Below the pieces are notes generated by a model, which did not search any database, was not told the origin of the DNA, and was given only the letters and a program-made list of their open reading frames with translations. A program made the translations under genes and the position numbers. This document shows positions 1-11,553 of a DNA stretch of 64,000 nucleotides, piece by piece. Source of the DNA: Spisula solida. Lineage: Eukaryota; Mollusca; Bivalvia; Venerida; Mactridae. Where the stretch lies: positions 42,139,822 through 42,203,821 of the forward strand of contig OX365955.1 of the NCBI GenBank assembly GCA_947247005.1, given 5' to 3'. Positions within the stretch are counted from its first letter, which is position 1, and every line of letters starts with the position of its first letter.

Positions 1-704
1 GAAAAATATTAAAATCTAAGTTAAGTTTGGAATCACTATCGCTTTAATTGCCGGACATAACGGACCGTCACATTCCTATAATTATTAATTATTGATCTAC
101 TGACATACAATATACAAGTATAAACATATAGATTTTAGTTTGATTCGTGTTTTTCAATTTCAGCGAGATGTAATAACGTCCGCATCTTTCATTGAATCTG
201 CTATCTTAACGCTGATTACCTTTTGAGAGATATTTCTTGTTAAATATCATTTTATAAAGCAGTAGCCGATCGAAACTGTCGGTCCGTGATTGTCTTGATC
301 GTCCAAAGGTCCCATTGTCTCGTCTGTCCAACCTCTGTCGAGCACTCGCGTATTAGGCTCTGTTGCTCTCAATCGAAGATCGTTTTACTGATTAAATCGT
401 CCGGACAAGGTTTACTTTCGGCCTCTTGTGAAAACATGTGTCAATCGGTCAGCTATTCTACAGGCACACGACATGACATCAATATCCACATAACCAAGGC
501 CTTCATGTCTATATTAATGCCTATAGTTGACTTTGGTCTGACGTTACGCACGAAACTGGTACATAAAAACGTTGCGTCAAAAAACGACGTAAACGTCGAC
601 TTTTGCGTGTTTGTTTACGACGTCCAGCAGTTAAGTTTATACTTTGATTCAATCGATCATGCATAAGAAGATAATTATATATTGAGGGTATTCTATACGC
701 ATGG
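1..704. other. Non-coding, relatively CpG-containing stretch
   Basis: No gene recognised. The open frame at 286-666 has no familiar domain and no signal peptide. CpG dinucleotides are more frequent here than in most of the window. Confidence 0.4.
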
Positions 705-718
705 GCTCTCCCCCCCCC

Positions 719-752
<34 letters not shown>
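705..752. repeat. Compound C-run and (TC)n microsatellite
   Basis: About 20 consecutive C residues (710-729) are followed directly by about 11 TC dinucleotides. The Gly/Arg/Glu-rich frame read from the other strand (521-760) is a by-product. Confidence 0.95.
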
Positions 753-754
<2 letters not shown>

Positions 755-1014
755 CAACATTTTTGTTTTGAAAATGGCGGCATGTTATGACACTACCCGA
801 CTATTCCCGTATCATTAGAAATCTACAGAATTACTTCAAATAAACGGAATCGGTATCGAATAAAGCTATATTTTTTATAGAATTGTCGATAATATAAACA
901 GTAATAACTATTATTATTGTTAATATTATTATCGATAATAGATATATTGCGGCTCATACATTTTTGACAAACGCTATTTGTAATGCAATAAATTCGTCAT
1001 ACATGTACATGTAC

Positions 1015-1700
1015 TAGTAAAAAACGTCGTATGGGACATTCCACTGGACAAATCTGACGCTTGAAAAATCGCATTAAAATTTAAAGCATGTGAAAAAAAA
1101 TTACACAACACGGTAGGTAATAGTCTACCATTTAATACTTCAAATAATTAAAAGAATGTAACGGCGCATATTTGCTCACCACGAAGCGTAATGCAATGTG
1201 TATACCGCGAAACAACGACGAAAATGAATATTTTCGTTATATGGGACATTTTACTGGACAATTATAACGTAATATAAAATATGCATATACGTATTAGTTC
1301 TAGGACAAAATACCACAGTAAACACGTACACATGTTACCATTTTGTCATATTTTAACAATTTTTCTCACCCGAACACATGATCCTGATTATCTTAAATTT
1401 TAATAAACGATCACCGTATTTCACTCACCAAAATGACGTAAAAACGTTCATGGGACATTAGTCTTCATTTCGTTTAATTGTCACTTTTAAGCAATACGGT
1501 TAATATTTATACTAGTTGCTTAACACAGAATGTATGCATATGTATTCAAAATCTACTTCATTGAATTTTTACCGTATGAAATTGTAATTATATATACATT
1601 TTTTTCAAAAAATATTGCGTTATACCGTCCGTTGTGACGTCATTATAACGGTGGGACAATTCCAAGTTACGTGTTTATAAATGAAATAAAATTCACAGTG
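1015..1700. repeat. Degenerate tandem repeat of about 205 bp
   Basis: The motif TGGGACATT (last copy TGGGACAATT), often followed by ACTGGACAA and preceded by a CGT-containing stretch, recurs at about 1033, 1244, 1452 and 1652, a spacing of about 200-212 bp. Weaker matches such as TTTxCTCACC recur between them. The rest of each unit has diverged strongly. Confidence 0.45.
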
Positions 1701-2248
1701 ATGACAATACCTAAAATAACTAGTACATTATTGTGCGGATATATATGAGGTAAAAATTCATTAAAACAATAGTGTCATTGTATTTATTAGTGATAGCTAA
1801 AATGTGTTCATTCTATACCTATTCTTGCATTGGTCTTATTTGTGACATCTGATGACAGTTTCCTAAAATCACGACCAAACGCTTATTATTTGCATACGAT
1901 GTTTGTGGACATGATGTCACGTCGTTAGGTCATCGTGATACAATTGACGAAGTTTTGGCGATTTTTGATAAAAAATATCGACACAACATGTTTATGCATC
2001 CCGCTGTCTTGCTTTGGACGCAACGTGTGACACCGTTTTTTGACGTCACTTTCTTTTTAAAATGTAGCATATAATTCTTATAAAAAACGATATTCTTTAA
2101 ATATGTACATAAGAACGAAGCTCCATGTATGCTCTTTCCGTCGATATACAGGACTTTATAGTAGTACGTTAATTATATGAATTAGGCACACTAATTCCAG
2201 GCATTACGTTCGATTTATCGAAAAGACACCAGTTTCGTGCGTAACGTC
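1701..2248. other. AT-rich non-coding stretch
   Basis: No gene, tandem repeat or terminal inverted repeat recognised. Confidence 0.4.
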
Positions 2249-2467
2249 TCTGTGTTTTCATGAGACATGTATATCTAACAAGTAAGCAAGCAATAAATGG
2301 AAATAGCATCTACTCACATAGGTATTGAAATCTTTGATCGACATTGCATTCTTTCGAATGTGTTCTAGGTTGATACTAGATCCCGTAAATTCTCTTGTAC
2401 ATCTGTGTTTTGCAGAAACAAGTAGAAACTGCAAGAAAAATATTCCGACGCAAATAAAGAAATTCAT
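2249..2467 (-). CDS. Possible first exon of a secreted protein (unidentified)
   Basis: A minus-strand frame starts at ATG 2467 with a textbook signal peptide: MNFFICVGIFFLQFLLVSA, a hydrophobic core followed by small residues, then KHRCTREFTGSSINLEHIRK and a short polar stretch. After the codons for FNTY there is a good donor (TAT then GTGAGTAG, near 2321), so the exon may end there and not at the in-frame stop. About 60 nt upstream of the ATG on the coding strand is an AT-rich TATATGAC...AAAA stretch that could act as a TATA region. I do not recognise the mature part and found no convincing next exon below 2250. A signal-peptide-like string can arise by chance in AT-rich DNA. Confidence 0.3.
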
Positions 2468-2566
2468 GTTGTCAGCTCAAGTAAAATAGCAGTTAGTAGC
2501 CTTCTTGTCACTGATTTTGAAATGATTTTAAAGTCATATACTCAGAGGTTTTGAATTTCTTATTCA

Positions 2567-2638
2567 CAGTGCCGTGTCCCGCGGCTAAACTTTTGGCTAG
2601 TCCCAGTGCCGTGTCCCGCGGCTAAACTCTGTGGCTAG
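2567..2638. repeat. Two-copy 37-bp tandem duplication
   Basis: CAGTGCCGTGTCCCGCGGCT starts at 2567 and again at 2604; both copies continue AAACT...GGCTAG. Confidence 0.9.
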
Positions 2639-2648
2639 ATACCAGTAT

Positions 2649-2862
2649 ATACTTGTAAAATCATTTAATTTCGATGGGACGAAATTTCGAGGTTTTGGTA
2701 AAAAAGACCATTTCGATGGGACGTTAATTCGTGGATTTTGCATATGAGGTAATAAATACAAGGGTCAAAATTATAGTTCGATGGGATTTGATTTCGTGGT
2801 TGAAGGTGAACCACGAAATCCACGAAATTTAATCCCCCACGAAAATTAATGATTTTGCAGTA
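2649..2862. mobile_element. Small TIR element (AAAATCATT/TTTCG family)
   Basis: The left end (TGTAAAATCATTTAATTTCG) and the reverse complement of the right end (TGCAAAATCATTAATTTTCG) match over about 30 bp. The interior holds repeats of TTTCGATGGGA and CCACGAAATC. No coding capacity. The same family occurs at 43709-44176 and as a fragment near 45080-45145, so this is probably a non-autonomous DNA transposon (MITE). Confidence 0.65.
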
Positions 2863-3060
2863 TGAGCCTATGGTACATGGACTGTTCGATAGTGAACGGT
2901 GAATCATGTTTACATGATTACATGTATTAAATTTAATCAATACGAACAAAACGCAAAGCTTATAGTTTGACAATCTCGCACATATTGAGAATAAACCGTT
3001 TAATGTTATTTTCTAACTTAGTAATGGCCGGGTTATAATATACATACGAGTTATTGCTGT

Positions 3061-3559
3061 TTTGTTGTTGCAATTCATATTTGAGTTCTATCTCGCACGG
3101 ATATGCAACACCATTTGAGCAGCTCAGCGATTTTTCTTGCTTGTTTGGGAAAGGTACCGGTACCAGACAAATTGGGAAAACTTGCGGCGTTTTTTCTCAA
3201 ATTAGGATTTTTTTGTGAATTCTTAAAAAAAACGACATCTATCTTATTGATGATAGAAATTAACATAAAAGCTTGTGCATGATATGCCATGCATTTCCTC
3301 ATATAAAATGCACAAATGTTAATTTATGGCATGTCTTGCGCAGCCAAGATGCACCAGATTGGGCATTATTTTCCTCTGAAATTGGGAAAGTGGATATTTT
3401 TTCTAATTGGGATGCTACCTTTTAGGGGTACCTAACAAAGAATGGGAAAACTCGCTGGTCAGCAACTCCTATTGCGATATTTCGAGCGACCAGCTGAACA
3501 ATATATACAACCTGCACAATATTATACTACACAATTAGGAAAAGCATGTACAATGTACA
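3061..3559. other. Non-coding stretch with TTGGGAAA motifs
   Basis: TTGGGAAA recurs several times (about 3146, 3172, 3382) together with the palindromic GGTACCGGTACC at about 3154. It may be a decayed repeat; no gene recognised. Confidence 0.3.
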
Positions 3560-3700
3560 ACCACAGGAACTTGCATTTATAATTTAAAAAAAAATGAAAA
3601 AAAAATTGAAAAAAATAAAAAAAATTTCACTAGGCCTACTTTACTACTAAAATATATTTTTTCATTTTTTTTTCAAATTATAAATGCAAGTTCCTGTGGT
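3560..3700. repeat. Foldback (hairpin) element with A-rich arms
   Basis: The left arm ACCACAGGAACTTGCATTTA at 3560 is the exact inverse of the right arm ending at 3700. The arms are about 40 bp, ending in poly-A/poly-T, and enclose about 60 bp. Partly similar GTACAATxxTGTAC flanks extend the symmetry. Confidence 0.8.
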
Positions 3701-3744
3701 ACAATCATGTACTTGATTAGTCAGAATGCTGTCTGTCTGACCAT

Positions 3745-3800
3745 GGACGCTGACTGGCAAATAAAGGCTACGCTCGGCATTTGTTTTGTTTTTCAAATCG
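3745..3800 (+). mobile_element. SINE tail fragment
   Basis: GACTGGCAAATAAAGGCTAC followed by GCTCGGCATTTGTTTT matches the tail of the tRNA-headed SINE at 55839-55985 (GACTGGCAAAATTAAAGGCT...GGCATTTATTTTT). No tRNA-like head is visible here, as expected for a 5'-truncated copy. Confidence 0.5.
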
Positions 3801-4128
3801 TCAAGGATGTCGAAGATGAATGTGATTCTCAGATTGTCTGTGTTTGTTAAATTTCTACATGCTTATCAGACGGTCAAACACCAGTCGTATAACGCGGAAA
3901 TAGTATTAAAGTTGTTAAAACACCAAAGGCAATCGCACATCGGATAGTACTCAGTGGTACGACGCGGAAATCATTTTAATATTGTCAACACACAACCGGT
4001 CGGATGTAATGTATAAACTGTTGATTAACTGTAAACAAGCAATCTCAATGATGTATGTTATGTAGGATCGGTTGCGGTTTTGTGTGTAAGTTTGCTACTC
4101 ACTACTTGAATCATCAAGCCCGGCGAAT

Positions 4129-6360
4129 TTATGACTGTCTTAATGACACGCCATGAGTTGTTTGAGGAACCTCGAGCTTGGTAAGGTCATCTTTCGAGAG
4201 GTTGAGTACTTCTATGCCGTAGGTGTATCTTGGAATTGCATATGTCTGCCATAGGTGAAATGTCACAAGTTGCATTAGCCCCCTTCTAGTAGTCAGTGCT
4301 GGTCCTAGCATACAGGGTGCCAGCGCCCATGCGGGCTCGCTTCTCGATATTGTAAGAGTTCCGGCAGTTACGGTTGACGCCCAAATGTTTCGCTCCCTCA
4401 ACCACATTAATCGGTTAAGAGTCAATTGTAACTTCTACTGGTTTCTTGTAAACTGTACTTGATGATCTTACACTTCTCGGGGTTTTTTACAAGGTCTCTC
4501 TTCGTGACACCATCTACAGTGTCCAACATGCACTGAAGTTCGTTCACACTGGCAGTATCGTCAGCACATGTAACGACAGGAACGCTAATCTGGCAAATGT
4601 TGGCACCAAGTGTACTGTTTGTAAGTGAGCTGAGGATTTCATTATGGTATATTTTATATAGGGTCGTGGATAGCTTGGCCCCTTGCATTGTGCCTTGTAA
4701 TAGGCAATACCCGTCCGAGAGCTGGTTGTTTCACTGAAAACGCGGAGTGATTAAATTCTGCAGAGGTTTCTAAGTAATATCCATAAATGTCCCTAGAACC
4801 CAAAGTGATACAGTTTTGAAAAAGAAAATTTCATGGTTAACCCAATCGAAAGCTTTCTGTGTATCAAGTGTGGTGAGGAGTAGTGGGGTTTGAGATTTTT
4901 GTGACTTTCAATGGTTTAAGTAATGATAATAGCCGGCGTTAAGAGATGGACTTGGATCTCTGTGAAGCCTCTCTGTTAGGGATTCTGCATACTGCTGAGT
5001 ATTCTATCTAGTTTGTCATTAGGAATACACTCAATTCGTCGCCTTATTTCCAGAGGGTCGTATGACCATTTTTTGCAAAATTGAGTATTTGGTATCATTT
5101 TGTTCGCATGTTCAAGCTCTACATAATGGTACGGGTTATGTCCCTGTAGAAATGACTTAAATAGGGTAAATACCAATTCCAGAAAGGCGTATAACCTATT
5201 TAAAAATTATTATCTTGGTATGGCACTTGTAACTTCTATCTCTCTATAGCCTCCAGTCAGTAGCTTAAGGACTGGAGTAATCACTCCTCTTTTCAGTGTA
5301 ACTGGTATGTTCAAGTCTTGGACTATTTGGTTTATGATGGATACAAGTGGTTCAATTTCTTCTTCTTTGGCATGGTTAAAGTCTGCAGACAGACCGACCA
5401 TATCTGGTAATTGTCCCGAGTTTAAGTTATGGATGGCCTTCTTTACTTCTGAAGCTGTAGTGTATCTTGGTTTCCATACTCAATCTCCTCTATTATGTCA
5501 TTCTGAATCTCCGCCAGGTCAGCTCTTCTGAGTTTATCTATTTTGAGCTGTGGTTCCGGTGACTCTGGAGTGGCAAGCTTCTGAAAGTGTGTCTTCCATG
5601 CTTCAAGTACCTCATTTTCATTGTATACCTCTTTACTATCCTCTTGTAACATGTCCGTGTTTCTGTGAAATAGTTTACTGTCATTACACTTTGCATTCAT
5701 CAAATCACCTACATATTTATTTCTACATCTGGCAATGGGTTGTCATTGAAGTCCGGGCAGCTGTTTTTTTTTCTGTATATTCATATCAGCATTGAGATTG
5801 TCCTCACCTAGACTGATAAGCTGTCTCCAAGTGGCTGCTTATAAATTCTGACAGTCCAGCCACGGTTACAGGTACTGTAATGCGACGTAAAGGTTTTACA
5901 AGTTCCTCACCCTACCAGTATTCCATGCATAGACCGAAAAGAGCTTCAGGTTTCTTGGATACAGACCCTATTCCCGATGACTTTACCTCCGAGTGTGTTT
6001 TACCGCTTTGGTCTTTCTGTTGTTCGGTACAGCAGCTTTTCCAGCTTGGTGGAGTATTTTTGTCAGAGAGTTCATGTTATACTCAGTGGGTTTGCTAAAG
6101 TCTGCCTGCATTACTTCGTCTGAGACTGCTTTACGGTATTCATCTTGACCTTTCTTCTCTTAGATCGCGGCCTGGTTGTGATTTTTGTCTTACTCTTTAA
6201 ATTTTGTTTGCTAGAGATACAGTTGGCTAGGTCTGAGGTTATGTTAACTGTGACCAGTGTGGTCTGAGAGATTTGTGGGGTCCATACCTCGGACGTCTTC
6301 GCTGGCAATATCAAGCCTGGTGTCCCAAGAGAATTTGAGACGTCACATGTGCTTCTGGTT
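4129..6360 (-). mobile_element. Decayed non-LTR retrotransposon (APE-type LINE), reverse transcriptase remnants
   Basis: Read on the minus strand from high to low coordinates, broken frames occur in the order expected of a LINE. They are: an endonuclease-end remnant near 6260 in which SDHTGHS appears in one frame; a linker (5703-5443) with EVLEAWKTHFQKL; an early reverse-transcriptase segment (5401-5210) with LKRGVITPVLK; a later segment (4688-4422) with QGAKLSTTLYKIYHNEIL and, at 4551-4568, CADDTA, corresponding to the catalytic YADD box; and a C-terminal part (4425-4129) with a YAIPRYTYGIEVL-like stretch. Frameshifts and stops interrupt every part, so the copy is dead. The neighbouring plus-strand frames are shadows. 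The clade is not assigned. Confidence 0.75.
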
Positions 6361-7199
6361 ATCACTTCTTACGTAACCATGGTAACAAAATATTCAAAAA
6401 AGTTTAATGTTTGACAAATAGTAATTAGGCTTTGACATTGATTCTAGTTTGCTGCATTAAATATGGAGTAGGTGGTGTAAAGGAGCAATGTATATAATAG
6501 ACCAATATTAAATACATGTATATGATTTTTGGTTTCTTAGTCATGATAACAATGTGTACCCAAAAAATATTGGAACAGATTTTATTATATAGATCACATA
6601 CATCTTATAATCAAAGCACTAAGAGTGTACTGGCAGGTGATCTGGTTGCTGGTATAAAAGCTCAAACCGATTTTACGCGTTTTGTGGGTTTTTTTTCACT
6701 GCCAGTCTTGTCAAATGTCAAAATAGTCGCATATTATATGGCTTATCTAAATAATTGTAAAAAGGGGCATATTATAAGGCATACATGTATTAAATGCGTA
6801 ATAAATGCAAGTTAAAAAACACAATTAAATTGTATTTTATACTTGTGCGTTTTTAAATCGTTTGGGTGTATGGACTCCATTGAAATTTTGTCAACAATTT
6901 TTGTGACCTACTTTAAATGTATGTCTATTTATATTAAAATTGATTATGTCATAAGTGACTACTGGTGAAGAGTGGTTACTGGGTGGCATTTATAAGTCAA
7001 AGTCTTGAGTTTCCATCTTAAATTGTTTGTTAATAAGGCCCCAGGTTTGGATCACAGTGGACTGAATAAAGCATACCCCTTCTTCAAGTGATTAATATCA
7101 TGGGATTATATCTCACATCAAAAATGTGTTAATATCAAGTCTGTTAGCTGCAATTTTCTGATTAATTGTAATTTCTGAACTCTAATAAGTTGAATTTTG
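6361..7199. other. AT-rich non-coding stretch
   Basis: The open frame at 6516-6815 shows no recognisable domain. No tandem or inverted repeat noticed. Confidence 0.35.
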
Positions 7200-7214
7200 C
7201 CGGGGGCTAGACAT

Positions 7215-7560
7215 CTTCATCCTTGCATTGTGACCAGACGGTAACCTGGTGGTTCAAACTCCCCTTTAGATTTATTGTTTCTTCTGGTGGGGAGCTGTGA
7301 GCTCTCGAGGTCCCGGGTTCAACCCCCGTCTGAACAACTGCTTAATTTCTCTGAGCAAGAATAACCCACATGCTCCACTCGTCCAAGGTGTGAATTGGTA
7401 CCTGTAAGGGCTGTGTCTGAATATGTTCGATAGTCCTGGACGCCGCAGATCGATGTTGTCAGCACACCCACTAGGAGAGAAATAGTCACCACAGGGAGAC
7501 TCAAACGCAGGTTTACATAGGTAGCCCAATGACCAAGGGAAGTAAAAATGTCAAAGGATG
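7215..7560 (+). mobile_element. Probable tRNA-related SINE
   Basis: CCCGGGTTCAACCCCCG at about 7312 is a good RNA polymerase III B box, and GTGGTTCAAACTCC at about 7250 is a weaker second one. The following GTGAATTGGTACCTGTAAGG body resembles SINE bodies seen in molluscs. No clear A box or poly-A tail could be fixed, so the limits are approximate. Confidence 0.4.
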
Positions 7561-8317
7561 GCTGAACTGCTGAAAGTAGCCCTCGAAAATTGGTAACTTT
7601 ACTTATTTCAAATAGTATTTCTGTAGTGTAGTCTGTACCACAAGAAGTAACCTGGGTACCCAACCAGTACTACTAGTTACTTGTTTTTCACCAAACAACT
7701 TTCATGCAATGTAACACAGAGGGGATTGGGGAAATTACAGCTAACATATCTATTTTTAAATTGTCACCAAATACAACATCTCACTTTTTTACTTATTTAT
7801 ATTGCTTCTCTGAAGGAACAACATATAGCTGCTGTTTTGTGTATCCCTGTGTGCCATCTTACTGAATTGGAATGAACTTATTGGGAAGCTTCGTCTAATG
7901 ATGACATGTTCTTCACAAGATTGTTTGCAATGCCTTGAACTTCTTCTTACGTATACGGGACAGGAATCCATCAACTGGAACTGATCCCAACTTTATAGAA
8001 CATAGCAGGCCTGTGTGATGAAAAAAGAGGCCCATACAGAAAAAATGGGGTCAACACATCCACAAATTGGCACATCTGGAGAAATCAGGGTATACCACAA
8101 ATTGGGTGATTCCATTATTTAACCCTGTCATAATCGTGTCTTCACTATAGTAGGAGTAAAAATAAACCATAGATAAATCAAAACAATATCTTTTATTCAA
8201 ACAAGTTTCACAAATAAACCAATAGTGTCCATAAATTGTTAAAATACCATGAAATCTAAACAAGACAACACATTATTGAAAGATTTACATAGTCAAGGTT
8301 ATAGGAGAAACTGTGAA
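7561..8317. other. Non-coding stretch
   Basis: Several short overlapping open frames on both strands; none carries a recognisable domain. Confidence 0.35.
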
Positions 8318-8580
8318 TAACTAGAGCTGTCGCCATTCGGCAGACTAATATACCCCCGCCAGCAAAGGGCCATAATTCTGCCTAAATTCATCGCAGCGCA
8401 AATTCCTTTCTTCCTGCACATCAGTATATGTTGAGGTTGTTCACCTGTGAAAGTTTGAGCGAAATCCTGCCAAAACTGTAGGAGGAGTTGCGTCCACAAG
8501 AATGCGTCTACGGACAGACAGACGGACGGACAAGCTGAATCCAGTATACCCTCCTTACAACTTGTTGTACAGGGGTATGA
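8318..8580 (+). mobile_element. Dispersed bivalve-type repeat (AGAGCTGTCGCC family)
   Basis: It begins AACTAGAGCTGTCGCC, contains AAGGGCCATAATTCTGCC, GTTTGAGCGAAATCCTGCC and a GGACGGACGGACAAGCTG block, and ends near CAGTATACCC...GGGGTATGA. I recognise this as a common dispersed repeat of bivalve genomes; the assignment rests on memory of the motif order, not on a search. Confidence 0.6.
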
Positions 8581-9540
8581 TAATTAGTATTTATAAAATT
8601 GTTAGGACATGTTCAAACTGCACATGGTTAAAAAATACTGAAGGGAAAAAACACCACAACAAACTGGTGTGTAATCCTGTACATTATAATTGTTTTCAAT
8701 TAAATTTCAATTAATGTTACAATAATTGTGTTAATCAAATTTTAATTACAAGAAAAGAAAAAAATCATCACAGTACTGAAATCTGTACATCATGGTGATC
8801 ATAAAAGAACAAATCACTGTGTGGAAATATGTACACTATAAATGTATTCAATTTTAAATCTTTACAATTACAAAAAAACTCTCATTTTAAAAGAGGAAAT
8901 GACTATTTTATGAGTTCAACCAGTGATTTTTAGTTCAGAAAAAAGCAAAATTGCAATTTTAATACTTGTCTAGAGGTCAACTCAGTGCTTTCTTAATTGT
9001 CTATTTGTGAATCCATTAAGAGATTATCACTTTTCATGCAGCGAAATGATCGGCTACTTGGTGTAACAACATTGAAATGTAACATCTGTATTTGTTTAGC
9101 ATTACATTAAGCATTTCTAATACTTGTCTGTATAACAGCTTAACGTTAAGTGCCTAAGAGTTGCACTACATTCAACTTTCTTGAATCAAATTACAGTTAA
9201 TTACTAAATGTCGTAATGTTCAATATTGACAATGAAAATCAATCTTATTTAGTGCCCCTATACTCTCCAGCGTACATTAAATTGAGAGATACATTGTCCA
9301 AGAAAGGTAATCATGTCAAAAATCCTCACACTGTTTATTACTTATTACCTCCCTTTCATATTGATATAATTTAGTAACATTTGTTCAAGAAATAAACCTA
9401 TGTCTATTGTGTTCACTAAACCCTTAGAATATAACCTACATTATGAGCCAATGAAAACGCCGCATTTTCGCGGTTAAATGAAAATTTAATCATTAAAATT
9501 TTCTCTTCACAGACTTGACGTCATGCGTTGGCGCTAATTT
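8581..9540. other. AT-rich non-coding stretch
   Basis: No gene or obvious repeat recognised. Confidence 0.35.
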
Positions 9541-9576
9541 CTATCGGCCAATCAGAATGCAGAATGTTATATTCTA

Positions 9577-9695
9577 AGTTAGTTAGAACATATTAAGTAA
9601 ATTTTAATGACTAAAAAGGCTTCGCTTCGCTTCACTTCGCTCGCTCCGACCTTTTTAATCATTAAAATTTACTTAATATGTTCTAACTATAACTT
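9577..9695. repeat. Foldback element, copy 1 (GAACATATTAAGTAAA arms)
   Basis: The arm TTAGTTAGAACATATTAAGT..., running to about 9619, is mirrored by CCTTTTTAATCATTAAAATT...TATAACTT at 9650-9695. The loop is GC-richer and made of repeated CTTCGCTTCGCT. A second copy is at 21931-22046, and homology extends left of the arms (GGCCAATCA box). Confidence 0.85.
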
Positions 9696-9699
9696 GTTC

Positions 9700-10735
9700 C
9701 AGTTTCTGCACGAACAAAATGTCATATAGAATTATCAAGATGTACTAAAAAGTAATAGTATTGCCATCATCCAGAATATTGCATTCAAACAAACAAACAG
9801 ATATGAAGGTGTTCTGTATAAAGCTGTCATATCGGATAAGATTTTAAAATTACTTTATATTTAAGTGTACATCAGCTTGTAACTAACCATAAAATGTTAA
9901 ATTAAAAAATTGAAAAATAAACGATGACATTTTTAGACAGAAGCCCCCATTGTTAACATGTCTATGTGCTAGTACATTATATGTCCTTAAATGGCTTTAC
10001 CTCATACTTATCAACGTATGTTTAGATTATCGGAAACGTAGTGCCAAGATAACAGCTTCCTTAATGGTAACATCACATGACATGTTACGTACAGCATACA
10101 GTTGTCAAGGAATGGTTTCACCCATTACACTTCAAAAGTGCTTTCAAATACAATTTACTGCTTAACAATGATTTGGAATTCGAAACTTGCATGTTTATAG
10201 AAGTTTAAAATTGCTTACACATTGGTAATTTTCTCTACTTAAGTCTTCAACTAAGCAGTAACTGTAATTTCCTATCAATACAAAGCTAATGAAAGCACTG
10301 CATGAAAGCATTCATTACCATCAACCTCCATCAGCTACAATTTACAAGGTGAAACGCAGCAATTTCAATGAAATACTGATTCTTGCCGAGATTTCAACAA
10401 AATTATGTAATTTTCTCCAACAGTTTTACTTGGCACAAAATTTAGTGCTGTATAATTTAAGGGTTTAATGGCATCCTTGCAAGCTACTAGCAATCGTTTA
10501 AACAAGCCTTAAGTCAACAACAAACTTAAATATTGAAAATTACTTCTCTCTTGTGAAATAGTGGCAATATTTATGATGGCAAGCAGCATGCAAGCGGTAT
10601 AAAACTACCACATGAAGGGAACACATCCATGAGATGTAATTTTTGTACACTGAATCAATATAATAAAAAGTATTATAACAAATACACAAGAGGAGCTTGT
10701 GTTAACTATCGCAGCAAGTCACTGAGAACATTAAG
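9700..10735. other. AT-rich non-coding stretch
   Basis: No gene, RNA or repeat recognised. Confidence 0.35.
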
Positions 10736-10794
10736 TTAAACTTTCACATGACACCAGCACATGACACTGGTGACTGATGCAGATTTCAGGTACA

Positions 10795-11215
10795 ACATAT
10801 GACACCACCAGCACACATCATGTGACATGGGGTCATGTGTGACCAACAGCACATGAAAACCGAGATATATGTCACATGACACGGGGTCAAGTGTGAACAC
10901 CAGCGCATGAAAACCGAGATATATGTCACATGACAAAGGGTCAAGTGTGAATACCAGCACATGAAAACTGAGATATATGTCACATGACAAAGGGTCAAGT
11001 GTAAACACCAGCACATGAAAACTGAGATATATGTCACATGACAAAGGGTTAAGTGTGAACACCAGCACATGAAAACTGATATATATGTCACTTCACACAG
11101 GGTCAAGTGTGACCAACAGCACATGAAAACTGATATATATGTCACATGACACAGGGTCAAGTGTGAACACCAGCACATGAAACCATCTGAGACAAATGTC
11201 TCATGACACTTGGTC
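10795..11215. repeat. Minisatellite, 54-bp unit, about 8 copies
   Basis: The unit contains CACCAGCACATGAAAACTGA, then GATATATGTCACATGACA and GGGTCAAGTGTG. Because 54 is divisible by three, all minus-strand frames stay open and yield an 18-residue repeat; I regard these as non-coding. Confidence 0.93.
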
Positions 11216-11553
11216 AAGTGGGACCACCTTACAGAGACAAATGACACATGACATTAAAGAAAGTGACATCATAAGCAATTGTAACAGATATTTGTGCCAC
11301 ATCATACTGCTGAAAAAGACAACCAATAACATGGGATTGTTGAAGCCAGAGCATCAAATTTCACACACAACTGAAGAAACTGACACCATCAACATATGAG
11401 ACAGATCAAAGTGCAGCATGACATTGGAGATAATAATGAAATGACCTGCACATGACACTGACTAGACATGGAGGCAAGCAACATCACCAGCACATAAGAT
11501 GCCACATGTCACTGGGGTACTGTAAAGTTATCATTACATTAGGCGGACAAAAT

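Noticed and set aside
286..666. 126-codon plus-strand frame
   Set aside because: No domain, no signal peptide, no codon-use or splice support; likely chance in a stretch with few stops.
521..760. Arg/Glu/Gly-rich minus-strand frame
   Set aside because: Translation of a C-run and TC microsatellite.
7272..7663. Two overlapping minus-strand frames of 85 and 114 codons
   Set aside because: They lie over a SINE-like repeat with B boxes on the plus strand; no protein similarity recognised.
10786..11247. 153-codon Cys/His-rich frame resembling a repeat protein
   Set aside because: 54-bp minisatellite; the apparent Cys/His pattern follows from the DNA unit and is present in two overlapping frames.
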